NCBI GenBank assembly: GCA_029948255.1 | Contig: JALIZF010001204.1 | Coordinates: 62,001-126,000, forward strand | DNA from: Telmatactis stephensoni | Lineage: Eukaryota; Cnidaria; Anthozoa; Actiniaria; Isophelliidae | DNA: 64,000 nucleotides | Direction: 5' to 3' | In this document: positions 10,609-22,404 of the stretch, piece after piece | How the letters are laid out: the number at the start of each line of letters is the position of its first letter | Position numbering within the stretch: the stretch's first letter is position 1 | Made by a program: the position numbers and the translations under genes | The notes under the pieces: generated by a model | Databases searched by the model: none | What the model was told of the DNA's origin: nothing | Seen by the model: only the letters and a program-made list of their open reading frames with translations

Positions 10609-10706
10609 GTGTGCGTGGATGTATTTAGGGTTTGGGCTTAGCTAGCTAGAACAGCAGCAGCAAATAGCAGTTAGAAGTTTACATGTAGCTTCTTGATCAC
10701 ACGCCC

Positions 10707-10713
10707 TATAAAA
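10707..10713 (+). promoter_or_regulatory. TATA box (TATAAAA) of a possible tiny gene
   Basis: A perfect TATAAAA lies 94 bp before an ATG. The paralogous position near 21473 reads CCCTAAGAG and has lost it. Confidence 0.4.
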
Positions 10714-10800
10714 GCCTTTCGACTCCTCCCTCATAGTGAGCTTTAATATTCATTCTTTCTTTCTCTTATCTTTTTCTTTTCTAGATGTCAGCGACAAGCA

Positions 10801-10887
10801 ATGGGTAGTTGTGGTGGTAGTGGATGTGATAATGACAGCTGTGGAGGAAAATCATCGAGATCACAGCTAGCATTCAGGATTTTTTAA
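10801..10887 (+). CDS. Possible 28-residue Cys/Gly-rich peptide
   Basis: The ATG opens MGSCGGSGCDNDSCGG and runs to TAA after 28 residues, with three Cys spaced CX4CX4C. A TATA box lies 94 bp upstream, a pyrimidine tract with TTTTCTAG just before, and overlapping AATAAA signals (10891-10900) just after. The combination resembles a miniature transcription unit, and the Cys/Gly composition is loosely metallothionein-like. No family can be assigned and chance is possible. Confidence 0.28.
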   Translation: MGSCGGSGCDNDSCGGKSSRSQLAFRIF

Positions 10888-10890
10888 AAC

Positions 10891-10900
10891 AATAAATAAA
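10891..10900 (+). promoter_or_regulatory. Tandem AATAAATAAA poly(A) signal
   Basis: Two overlapping AATAAA hexamers lie 3 bp after the small frame's stop. Confidence 0.35.
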
Positions 10901-11256
10901 TCGATAAAACCTGCAGTCGTCGTTACATGTAGTTATTGTTCGAAGACTTGGGGTGCATTGCGTCCTGGCTTGTGTTCGTTACATACCGAATGAGTTTCAA
11001 TTCAGCCAAACGATCTTCATGCATTCCCGAACGTAGAAAGGAACTCACGTAGAAGTAAAGGAATGTGTCATCATGTGAACTCAGGTCCGTACAAAATCAT
11101 CCAGTTGATGTCAATACATGTACCCTGTGCTCAAGTAATTTCTCTAAAATCCACCAAAAGAATTATTCCCCTTAAAAATGCAGAAGAAAGCAAACTGCGT
11201 CTTTACTCAAAATTGGAAGCTTATAGGATTCTTGTGGCCATATTTTCATGTTTTCA

Positions 11257-11510
11257 GGGAGCATTCATTTTTTAGGAGGGGGCTGGGCCGGAGGAATTGC
11301 AGGAATCAAATACAAAAAAAATGCAAGCCCCCACGGTAAGGAATTGAACTATATTGATGACCCACCCCACTTCCAAATATGAAAATAGGGTCTCTTGACC
11401 TGGTTTAACTTTCAAAAAAACATGACCCACCCCTTTTCATAGAGTAAATTTCTTTTGGCCCACTCCTCAATTCCTCCGGCCCACCCCCTCCTAAAAAATG
11501 AATGCTCCCT
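11257..11510. mobile_element. MITE (GGGAGCATTCATTTTTTAGG termini)
   Basis: GGGAGCATTCATTTTTTAGG with GGCCGGAGGAATTG mirrors CAATTCCTCCGGCCC with CCTAAAAAATGAATGCTCCC. There is no coding capacity. Confidence 0.85.
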
Positions 11511-11514
11511 CAAG

Positions 11515-13115
11515 GGAAAAGGCGTTGTAAATCAACCAAAATGAATTAGGAACTAAAACGAATTCTTACTCACCATGAAACCCTTTTTATCGTGAAAGCG
11601 TTTTCTATTCAATGCACGGCGTTTTGATTTCTTCGAAATTTCAGGGTTCACTGGTGGTATACTTTGCTACATGGTCTGGAAGTGCTTGGACCAAAAAATC
11701 CTTAAAAAATTGGAAAAACTTACATGGTGAGTAAAAAATTCGTTAAGTTGCCGCAATTTGGTTGATGGACAACGCCTTTTCCCCCCATCTGAAATGTTTA
11801 GCATTACACAGGTAGCCCGCAAGAGAACTGTCTTTAGTTTTAGGCATTTTTCATTTATTTCTAAACTACTTTCTAAATCCAAACCGCACGTTTTACACAC
11901 TTTGGAAGAAGCTTTAAATCTGTGGCTGGACAAAAATTCAATTACTTGCTTATTTGAGGAAAGCCAGGGGAGGTAATTTCAAAATCCTCTAGAAATCGTT
12001 TTTGACGAAGTGCCAAAATTTTGGCAATTTTCAAATTTGTTTGTTTCTGACAAATCGTATATCCCTATAAAGCTTGTACCAAAGGCTGCAAGGTTCTGAG
12101 GTTTGTTTTTCGTTCAATTGAAAATCATGGGTTTTACAAGCAAATATATCTTGTTGGCGAGTCACGCCTGACGGAAGCGCCAAACAATCAAGTTTTTCGC
12201 CGTTGTTTGCAACTTTTATTTGGCCAATCGTCACGAAACGTCGCCTATATGTAGTTCTTTGCCAGTAATACCTCATGTTTTCAAAATATTTTCAATATGT
12301 AATATAGAGCCTGAGAAAAACAATGGGATTATCTTTGGGCCGGCGTGTTACTTCTTTTCACGGGTACCCTGTGTTGACATTTAAAGGCCCAAAATAAATT
12401 GTTTTTCGCAGGATCTATACTACATATTGAAAATATTTTGAAAGCATGAGGTATTGTCGGCATAGAACTACATATAGGCGACGTTTCGTGACGATTGGCC
12501 AAATAAAAGTGTCAAAAAACGGCGAAAAACGGGATTTTTTGGCGCTTCCGTCAGGCGTTCCTCGCCAACAACAGATTTTTGCTTGTAAAATCTGCAATTT
12601 TGAATGGAACGAAAAACAAACCTCAGAACCTTGCAGCCTTTGGTACAAGCTTTCTAGAGATATGCGATTTGTCAGAAACAAACAAATTTGAAAATTGCCA
12701 AAATTTTGGCACTTCGTCAAAAACGATTTCTAGAGGATTTTGAAATTACCTCCCCTGGCTTTCCTCAGATAAGCAAGTAATCGAATTTTTGTCCAGCCAC
12801 AGATTTAAAGCTTCTTCCAAAGTGTGTAAAACGTGTGGTTTGGTTTTGAAAAGTGGTTTAGAAATCAACGAAAAATGCCAAAAACTGAAGAGGAATCTCC
12901 TGTGGGCTACCTGTGTAATGCTAAATATTTCCGATGGGGAAAAGGCGTTGTGAATCAACCAAAATGCAGCAACTATAACGATTTCTTACTCACCATGCAC
13001 CACTTTTTATCGTGAAAGCGTTTTCTGTTCAATGCACGGCGTTTTAATTTCTTTGGAATTTCAGGGTTTACTGACGTTTTCTTTGCTACATGGTCTGGAA
13101 GTGCTTGAACCAAAA
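11515..13115. mobile_element. Fold-back element with about 560-bp arms and rearranged outer segment
   Basis: The arms 11733-12300 and 12420-13000 are inverted copies around a loop of about 115 bp. Outside them 11518-11700 and 12940-13110 are in direct orientation, so the left outer segment is rearranged. Each arm holds an 81-codon open frame (with TTYRRRFVTIGQIKV), differing at 16 residues. That is what arm homology alone would give, so I do not call them genes. Confidence 0.8.
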
Positions 13116-13532
13116 AATCCTAAATCAAACCCCCCAATGACGTCATTATATGACTCTTTGATTGGATTAACATCGATTAGACTGATTTATGGAAGCTCCT
13201 CAGTTGGGCTTCCTGTGGTGTTCGTGACCTTTAACCCACACAGGAACCCCATGCGACTGTAATAGAATTCATTTTAATCGAGAGATCTTTAAAGCACTGA
13301 AAACATATTTTTTGATAATTGATCATAGCTCTCACAAATTCAAACATCAAGTTTGGACCGGCTTGTAAAGCTTTTTAGGAAATTTTAAAATAGTCAGTTG
13401 TAATAATCAAATATTGACAATATGAGCTACTGTAATTTCTTTAGCGAAAAAAAATAGACATGAACTATAAAAGAAACTAGAAAAAAAATATAATGAAGAA
13501 AAAAACCGAAAAATTAAAAAGAATGAAAGGTA

Positions 13533-13606
13533 TAGTCTACTGTGGGACTCGAACCAGGCCCTATAGGCTCGGAAGTCAGAAACATTACCACTTTACCACT
13601 AGTACT
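13533..13606 (-). pseudogene. tRNA-like remnant
   Basis: On the minus strand GGTTCGAGTCC (B box, 13546-13556) and TAGTGGTAAAGTGG (A box) are correctly spaced. The acceptor and T stems do not pair properly, so it is a degenerate tRNA or a SINE head. Confidence 0.4.
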
Positions 13607-13648
13607 AATCGATTAATTATTTTAAGTAGTTACGTTTTGTGTATTTAT

Positions 13649-13920
13649 CAGGATAGTAACGAGGTATATGAGATCAGGGATCAGCATTATTTTTGGGCTC
13701 AGGGATCACATTCAGCGTTATTTTCTGGGCTCAGGGATCAGATTTTTAGCCTTGGGATCGGGATCACTGTCTTTGGAATCGGGATCACCAACGTTTTTCA
13801 AGGATCACGTTTTTAAGATGGGATCAGTAATCAAAATTGCCCTTATTTTGGGGATCAAGGATCAGATTTTTAGCCCTGGGATCGGGATCACTGCAAAAAC
13901 TATATACCTCGTTACTACCC
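13649..13920. mobile_element. hAT-like MITE family C, copy 2
   Basis: Same plan as 5297-5561 (CAGGATAGTAACGAGGTATA on the left, TATATACCTCGTTACTACCC on the right). It is flanked by the 8-bp duplication GTATTTAT. From 13930 to 14850 I see no supported gene. Confidence 0.88.
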
Positions 13921-14851
13921 TGTATTTATGGTCAATTTATGGTCGTAGCCCAACAAACAACAAAAAGAAGCTATTGGACAAATGTAAAAAGAAAGTTTTC
14001 CTATGTAGCACAATTTTGCTATGAATAAAAGAATTACTCACCAAGCTCGATCTGTTCATGGCAGAGAAGTTACGCGTGGTGATCATTAGTTTGGGCTACC
14101 TGTGTCGTTTGTCAATTTTAATTACAAATCTCGCTAAAAATCAATAAAATTCTGAAAGCTTGGTAAAAATGTCTCTTTTCTTATTTAGATTAGAACTTTT
14201 GGAGTCTTTTGGGCTGGTGTTTTGACGGATTTGTACACGTTTTGTGGGTTTTTGGCGATTCTCCTTTTCACGATGGTTCTCTCTAGTACTATATATAATT
14301 TTTATGTATTTATTCCTTTTTACAACTATTTTGATACCTGTAAGTTCTGTCACTGTGAATTATCGAAAACTCAACAAGAACGTGAACCGATTATTTCAAA
14401 AGCTTATATTTCAACCACGAAGTCGATGACCGGCCCCTTTTATATTTTATGTATTTTAGAGGTTCTAAGTAAACTTTCGTTGTTCAAAGTGGTTAAAACT
14501 TATCGAAATCACACAAGCTTTAACAAACTACAGGCAGAAAATGTTACAAATCGAATCCGACCATGGTTACAATAAATGACGAAAACTTGTACTTGTTGGC
14601 ATCTATCCAGAACTATTCACACATTATCTTATTTCTTTTTCCTACAAAAAACTTCCCGTCTGTTCTCGCGTTACTTACGTATTACGCGCACAGAAAGAGA
14701 TTCCACTTTGGCGCCATGTGACTCCTCAGGGAAGTCGGTGACCTCTATTTCTTATTTGTTCATTTGACTTTTATAATGATGTTTGAAAAAAAAATGTGGT
14801 TTGATCAATTGACCGCGAACGTCCTTAAACTCAATACGCGTTTTTTGGGAC

Positions 14852-14990
14852 TAGAGTAGATTTCGTATTACTGTGAAATCACCGCACCGTTACGGCAGGA
14901 ATTTCCAATGTTTTTTTTAAATACAACACGGCACTAACACGGTTACGGCACGGCGCGGCAATATTCACACTCATACGAAATCTGCTCTAG
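14852..14990. mobile_element. MITE family D (TAGAGCAGATTTCGTATGA), copy 1
   Basis: TAGAGTAGATTTCGTATTAC mirrors CATACGAAATCTGCTCTA. The interior has ACGGCACGGCGCGG and TACGGCAGGAATTTC. The ends include a TA dinucleotide, as in Tc1/mariner-type elements. Confidence 0.9.
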
Positions 14991-15643
14991 TGGTTCTTGA
15001 CTCACGGCCAGTTCCAGACGGCGAGTTCGTACTTAAAATGTTTTCGTTTTCGCTTTTTATTTCAACATTTACACTCGTGCTGGTAGATATTTAAAAACGA
15101 AGCCAAATACAACGCGGGCGTTCCCTGTGAGGAAAAGAACCCTTATCCACGAGTTACCATACTTACATACGGGTCTTATATTTCGCACGCCTGTCACGTG
15201 ATCTTATTCGCACCTCGCGGGAAGTTCGAAGTAGTGGTGTTGTTTAATTATGGCCTCAAAATCATCGAATTTTAACGAATTTTACAGAAATTTAGTCGTA
15301 TTTCAAGAGCAGTTTGAGTGAAGAATACAAAACAAGTCCATTTTACGTCCAAGAGGTAAGAATAACGTTGTTTATTTGATGTATTTTACATGCAAAATGT
15401 TCAACTCAACATTCATTGTCTTTACGTAAGACTTTAATACGTGTGGCAGACTGAGGGTTCAAAATGTCTCAAGAATATTTCTATTAACAACATGTTGAAA
15501 GCTTTAGAAATCCGAAAACCAACCAATGCATGCAAACAAATGCTCGAATGTTCCAGCAATTTAACATTTTACTAAAAGAAAAAATGTTTCTGAATCCCAA
15601 GTCTGTATCCCAGGTGTTGATGAGGGTGGGGGTGTACTTATAA

Positions 15644-15684
15644 GTACATTCTGTCTGTCTGTCCGTCCGTCTGTCTGTCTATCC
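15644..15684. repeat. (CTGT)n microsatellite
   Basis: CTGTCTGTCTGTCCGTCCGT-type run with interruptions. Confidence 0.85.
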
Positions 15685-16369
15685 TTAAATTTGAAGGAAA
15701 AAAACACTTGTCCTTTTTCATGAAGCCAAGCTTGGGGGCTAAGGCCTGGCGTGACAACAAAACTGCGGCTGCGTAGAAGACTAAGCAAGAAGCTACGTAC
15801 AGCATCCTTTCCTTTCATTTATCTGAAGCCACAAAAGATGAAAACAGTGCAATGATGTATTATTAAACCAATTTGGTGTTAGTGTCATTTAGGGAGTTGT
15901 AATTAAGGCATACATAAGTGCAAAATTTTATATTACTCACTTAACTATCACACTTTATGTACAGAATTTTACTATTATGCAATTAATATAGTATCAATAT
16001 TTCTTGTATTCTAACAGCCAGGAGTAATACAAATCCCTCCTACCCAAGAGGCCCAAGATTAAGTCCTATCAAATACCTCCAAGATTGTGGCAGGATCAAA
16101 TCAAAGACATCCAAGATCAAGTCCCATCTAAACAGATGTCCAAGATCAATACAGTTCTATGATTCATTATGATAGTATGTCACATTGAACTGCAAAACCT
16201 GATTAGAGGACATTTATGGCTATTATGACCTAAATTGACTATTTGGCACTGGATGTTATCCCAAAATTGACTCTGATTGGCAATTGAAAATTTTGTAGTC
16301 CTCTAGTCTATCCTTATATTGGAGAGTCACTAATTAACACTTTTAATTGATTGCATCTTACCTTGGAAC

Positions 16370-17890
16370 TTACAATCACTTACTGAGACAAGTTACTGAC
16401 ACCTTACCAACCACTTACTGACACCTTACTAATCACTTACTGACACCTTACCAACCACTTACTGATACCTTACCAACCACTTACTGATACCTTACCAACC
16501 ACTTACTGACACCTTACCAACCACTTACTGACACCTTACCAACCACTTACTGAAACCTAATTACCAACCACTTACTGACACCTTACCAACCACTAATTAC
16601 ATGTATTGAAACCTTACCAACCACTCCTTACCACCCACTTACTAAATACCAACCACTAAGCACGTACCAACCACTTACATTTACTGACACCTTACCAACC
16701 ACTTACTGATACCTTACCAACCACTTACTGATACCTTACCAACCACTTACTGACACCTTACTAATCACTTACTAACATCTTACCAACCACTTACTGACAC
16801 CTTACCAACCACTTACTGATACCTTATTACCAACCACTTACTGACTCCTTACCAACCACTTACTGACACCTTACTAATCACTTACTGACACCTTACCAAC
16901 CACTTACCGATACCTTACCAACCACTTACTGACACCTTACTAATCACTTACTAACATCTTACCAACCACTTACTGATACCTTACGAACCACTTACTGATA
17001 CCTTACCAACCACTTACTGATACCTTACCAACCACTTTCTGACACCTTACTAATCACTTACTGACAACTTACCAACCACTTACTGATACCTTACGAACCA
17101 CTTACTGATACCTTTTTACCAACCACTTACTGATACCGTACCAACCACTTACTGACACCTTACCAACCACTTACTGAAACCTAATTACCAACCACTTACT
17201 GACACCTTACCAACCACTTACTGATACCTTACATGTACCAACCACTTACTGGCACCTTACCAACCACTTACTGACACCTTACCAACCACTTACTGATACC
17301 TTACCAACCACTTACTGACACCTTACCATTACCACTTACTGACACCTTAGAGTCGTTTTCGTATGAGTGGGAACACTGTACAGTTACGATACGATATGGT
17401 TACGGCATGAATTTCGAATGTTTTTAAAGACATTAGGGTACTGACACGGTCACTGTACGGCGCGGTAAGTTTCCCACTCATACGAAAACGACTCTACTAA
17501 TCACTTACTTAACAACCACTTAACAACCACTTAAAAACTGATACCTTACCAACCACTTGTAACTGATACCTTACCAACCACTTACTGACACCTTACCAAC
17601 CACTTCGTGACACTTTACCCAACAGTTACTGATATCATACCAACTACTTCCTGACACATTACCAACCATTTACTGACACCTTACCAACCACTTCCTGGCA
17701 CCTTACCAACCACTTGCCTAATCAACCACTTCCTGACACCTTACCAACCACTTCCTGACACTTTACCCAACAGTTACTGATATAGTACCAACCACTTCCT
17801 TCACCTTAGCAACCACTTCCTGACACCTTACAAACTGCTTACATGTGACACCAACCACTTATGTACTGACCTTACCAAACACTTACTGAA
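16370..17890. repeat. 22-bp minisatellite ACCAACCACTTACTGACACC, array 2
   Basis: About 60 copies, more diverged than array 1 and broken by MITE family D at 17348-17496. Units end in TT, TTAT or TAATT. Confidence 0.95.
17348..17496. mobile_element. MITE family D, copy 2, inserted inside the minisatellite
   Basis: TAGAGTCGTTTTCGTATGAG mirrors CTCATACGAAAACGACTCTA. Removing the element and one TA restores a normal array unit (ACACCTTACTAATCACTTAC), so the target duplication is TA. Confidence 0.92.
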
Positions 17891-18404
17891 TTTAGTATAA
17901 TTATATTTTAATTACTGGTACTATGGATTAGTAAATCATTGGTTTGACATTAATGTGGCAGGGAAAAATTCAAATGTCTAGCTTTCTCAGTTCTTGTGAA
18001 AGAATTAGTTTTGGTGGTAATTAGCAATCAGTCACAACTTACTTTCTAGTCCAAGGTAATTGTTTTGGAATAGGGTTTATGACTGGCATGCAATAATTGA
18101 AAACTAAGGCAAAAATGATTATGTTGAATGTTTTACAAACGTTTTTGATCAAATGATGATCTTTCATAATTAAAAAGAAAATGCATGTAGCCAGTTAATA
18201 TATAATTTGACTTGGTTTTGAATTTGAGCTTAAATGTGATTTAACTCCTGCCAGTGGCTCTCCAATATCTATTTCTTTATTGTTATCAAATAATTGTCAT
18301 TCTACATTTACTGCTGCAAATTAACTGTATGGGATAATAATGTAATTTATTGTTAAGCAAAATACTAGTAAAGCAACATACCTCCACCGAGGTCCTGCCA
18401 GCAC

Positions 18405-18600
18405 CATAGATATGCTACCTCACTGGCCAGTTGCCTGGTGGTGCTTGCTGTCCCTGCTGGAGTCATACTTGGTCATAATCAGTAAATCAATGGCTTCCCT
18501 GGTGTTGGAGGTTATCTGTGAGGATGTCTGCCTGCTCACTGCAGATTTCATGGGTGTATCTTGATGTCATTCATATAACCCAACAGGGTGAAGGTTAGTG
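18405..18600. other. Conserved duplicated segment of unknown nature, copy 2
   Basis: Matches 9189-9400. The minus-strand frame is cut short by a stop, so if it was once an exon it is now a relic. Confidence 0.4.
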
Positions 18601-18759
18601 TAAATATGAGTATGGTTATATTCAGGCTTACTGCACTTTGGATCGCATATGGTGCCAGTACTGACATTGGGGCATGTGATCAACTGAATACATTCCTTTC
18701 TGCTGCTATTAAAATGGAATTATTAAACTGATATAGGCCAAAACCAGGAACAAAGTCTG

Positions 18760-20940
18760 TATTAAGTAGGTTGAACTTCTGATGTTTTCTTCACCAATGA
18801 TGTAACAAATTTTTAGATTTTGACCACATTGATTTTGGCCACATTTTTAGTGTTTTTGGAATGACCTCAAATAAGCCAAAAATGGCAGATCTATAATATC
18901 ATTGATTTAATTTGGCCACATTTTTAGTAAAAGGACAGATTGTAAAATATCATTTTACTATCTATCATTTTCGTGATCTAGTAAAATATAATTTTACTAT
19001 CATGTAGCAGATTTTTAGAATTTGGCCACTTGCCAAAAATAGCTGATAGTAAAATGCTATGGATAACTGATTATTTTTTCAAAACTCCAAATTTACATTG
19101 CAACTGGTTGGTAATGTATTTTAAAAGTTGATATCATAATAATGATCAAATTGTCAGATTTCATGAAAAAAAAAGAGAGATCAGATTGATAAATAAAGCT
19201 TTAGCAAAATTGACCAAAATGAACACTAATAGAATTGAAATAGAAATTAAAAGCTAAAATGAGAAATATGTACTAGTTAATGTTCTTCATTTGATGTAAA
19301 GTCTTATTATGTAAGACAAGTTAAAACACATTTTTTTTGAAAATGAGAACAAAGGAAAAATTCACTTCAAACAATGAAATAGCGAGAAGAATTTTAGACA
19401 AAATCGCCCCTAAGGTTTTGAACTTGAGCCTTTATCTGAAGGATAATGTCAATGATATCACTTTAAAGTAAGATTTTAACTTTCACTTAATTCAATATCA
19501 CAAGACATACTCCACACTTGGATAATGTTTGTTTTTGTGGTTGGACTGGGCAAATTTTCATGTCCTTTTGTCTAAAATCGTTCTTCCTGAGGAAATTATT
19601 AAGAAATTAGGATATTTTGGCAGAATTTAAATTGAATTGGAAAGTGCAGATTAGCTAATAGAAAAATGAGAAAAAATATGAAACCCTTATTGTTTTATTG
19701 AGCATATTTTATCATTAAATATTTTCAGAAATTACATTGCAATTTTTAAATAAATTAATTATACTCAATCATGTAGTAATAGCTAGGAATAGCTATAAAG
19801 ATATTTACATTGACAATAACAAGATCTAGAGAGCAGGATACAAAAATACAGTGTATTTTAAGAAATATGTAACTGAGTTAGAAGAGTCAAAAAGACAATT
19901 CCTAAAGGGAAGTCGGAGACTTATAAAACTTTAAAACTTTAACTTTAACTTTTTTATAGTTTCATTTGATATTTGAAAAAAAGGATAGAAATTAAAAAGG
20001 TGAATTTTGTAACTGATCAATACTGTATGATACATGTATCTTCATTTGACAAAGTGAGTTTTTGGCTAGTAATTGGCATTCCATTGGTAATTCCATTCCA
20101 TTGTTGGTGAAGAAAATATTGTGAAAATGTGACTTAGATAAAAAGTGGATAAAATAAGTAAAACAACACAGTATGGGTGAATTTCTTCTATGTTAGTTGT
20201 GAATTTTTATTAATAATTTTGTAATCAAAAATATTTCAATCAAAGATTTCAATCAAATCTCAAGGTTAGATACTTTCTGATTATCACTGAAAGAAGTTTA
20301 TTTTTCTTAAGACAAACTTCTTTTTCCTTCATTAAGTTTTCCTTTGATATTTTTCTTCCCGAAATGAATTTTTAATTTTTGTAGATAAAAACATTTCAAT
20401 GTCTGACAATGATTAGTAATTTTATTTGTGTATTATTTATACCAAAATTCATAATAAGCCATTTGCATGGCTATTTCTTTAAGTGCTCGCATTTCTCAGC
20501 TTTGTGTTTCTTGTGTTGCCTCAGAGCTGTATCAAGATTGCTTGAGATTTTAACTTAAGAGATATTTTCACGTTCAAGCAATAGTTAGCCGAAGAATAAG
20601 TGTCGTACAATTAAAGCCAAAGTTATTACTTTCAGAAAGTTTACAGTAGGTTATTTGTAAGTGGCTTTGATTGATAAAAGTTGGATAAGTGTTAATCCAA
20701 AGTGAAAATTTGAATTTGAAAATGAGTTTTAGGACTTCTTTTGCTCAATTGCCATGATATACATTGTAATTCGCCTTGAAAGCTGCTAAATTTGAATAAA
20801 TTATACAGGATAACAACTTAATTTGTACCATTCAAAAGATCATTTTCAAATAGGCATTGTATCTTAGTAGGTCAATTCCAGACTAACAAAAATAGAATTT
20901 CAGAGTAACTTGATTCAAAATAGAAAAGTTGAATTGAAAG
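18760..20940. other. AT-rich DNA without a recognisable gene
   Basis: Only short frames occur. TTTTCTTCACCAATGATG at about 18790 is roughly mirrored by CATTGTTGGTGAAGAAAA at about 20105, so part may be an old inverted-repeat insertion. The block has no equivalent in duplication copy 1. Confidence 0.5.
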
Positions 20941-21308
20941 TTTGGGGCTAGTTTTTGGCACTTTTAGCCTTTTGAAAAAAAAATCCTAACTTCAATGATT
21001 AGGATTTTAGCATTATTAATCAGCCAGAGATTTAGCATTTATAAGTTATAATAAGATACTTATTATAAAGTTTGCATATTTCATTAAGAGCAGTGTTTGC
21101 GATTCATAGTTAAGCACTACTAGTATCCATAGCAACATGGCTGATTGGCCTTCATTTTAAATCAGACTGTTCAACCTACTTCTTTCATTCTAGTTTTCTC
21201 CTTTTGTTTCTATATCGTTAATGATTGTGTTTTGGTACCAGTTGCACTGGAATGTATTCGCTTTTATTAGTTAGGGGGTTGGGGTCAGTTCGAACAGCAG
21301 CAGCAGAT

Positions 21309-21451
21309 AGAGTGCACGCACTTAATCCGTGAAACATAAATAGTACAAAATAGTGCTAAATTATGGTAATTCCTTTGTTTCCTATTATCTAATCAACGCT
21401 ATTTACTACTAATTAGTAGTGTTTATTTCATGGATTAAGTGCTTGCGCTTT
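21309..21451. mobile_element. Short inverted-repeat element (CACTTAATCC termini)
   Basis: GCACGCACTTAATCCGTGAA on the left mirrors TTCATGGATTAAGTGCTTGC on the right. Confidence 0.65.
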
Positions 21452-22019
21452 AGAAGCTTATTGATCATGTGCCCTAAGAGTATCTGACACCATCACTGCT
21501 TTCACTGGGTAGTACAGAATGGATATATCTAGCACGCATATTTACACTCTCCTCCCCCTAGCGGGTTATATGAAAGTCACAGGATATCCCATGGGGTCTG
21601 TGGTGGGTAGGTCTTAGGCATCCTTGCAGATGGCCTTCAGCACCAGGGGGGTCTTGATTTGCTGATCATGGTCTTAAAGTATGACTCTAGCAGGGGCAGT
21701 GAGTACTTCCATAAAGGTAATGGTCATAATGGGGTAGTAATACTAGGTGCTGGTGGGGCCTCGGGGAGGTATTTTTTTTTAAAAGTCAAATGTACAAAAA
21801 ATAAATAAAATAAAAAAAAAGTCAAGTGAAAAGGGCGTGTACCTTATAGAGATGGCATATCATTAAACTGCATTTTCATACTAAAGAACTCTTTATTGTG
21901 TCAATAGCAACAATTTACAATAAACTAAGTGTACACGGCATAATTATAATTAATTAAATAATAATTAATTAATATCCCAAATATACCAAGACAATGTTTA
22001 AACTTCATGACAAGGTCCC

Positions 22020-22332
22020 AGGGGGACTCCATTTTTAAAAAGGTTAGGTATGCTCGTCAAAAATTTTCAAAAATACCCCTAAAAGATACTGGAAGTCTTA
22101 AGAAGGGCATGGCTGAATGATTTTTAACCCCTAAGAGATACTTTTTAAAGCTCCTAAACTGCCACACAATTATAATACGAAAAGTGATGGGCTATTTTGA
22201 TACCCTAAAAGATACCAGGAAATGCTAAAGCTCTTAACTTCAATTTTAATACCCTAAAAGATACCAAATCACTGATTTACCGCTAAGAGATATGACGAGC
22301 AGACCCGATCCTCTTACAATGGAGTTCCCCCT
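22020..22332. mobile_element. MITE family E (GGGGGACTCC termini), copy 1
   Basis: GGGGGACTCCATTTTTA with ATGCTCGTCA mirrors TGACGAGCAGACC with AATGGAGTTCCCCC. The interior repeats CCCTAAAAGATACC. It is related to 32692-33097, where the interior has GGTACCTTTTAGGG. Confidence 0.8.
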
Positions 22333-22404
22333 TTGCTCTTATGTCATGTGAGAAATGTATCAATCTATGATTGCAAATAATACTGGGAGAAGTATTCCTT
22401 TCAA

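Larger units (their letters stand above)
4848..10700. repeat. Segmental duplication, copy 1
   Basis: Matching blocks occur in the same order at 15.1-21.5 kb: 4848-4960 with 15128-15243; 6234-6360 with 15262-15395; 7236-8000 with 15784-16325; 8220-9185 with 16370-17890; 9190-9560 with 18405-18760; 9921-10277 with 20945-21250; 10609-10700 with 21250-21470. The blocks differ by substitutions, repeat number and inserted elements, so the duplication is old. Confidence 0.85.
15125..21480. repeat. Segmental duplication, copy 2
   Basis: Counterpart of 4848-10700. It lacks the 4962-6233, 7096-7219, 9638-9920 and 10278-10608 insertions, and has gained about 2.2 kb of AT-rich DNA at 18760-20940 and about 500 bp at 17890-18400. 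No gene is seen in either gain. Confidence 0.85.

Noticed and set aside
12031..12691. Paired 81-codon frames in the fold-back arms
   Set aside because: Their similarity equals the arm similarity; no sign of protein-level constraint or known domain.
13533..13606. Functional tRNA gene
   Set aside because: A and B boxes are present but acceptor and T stems do not pair, so it is listed only as a remnant.
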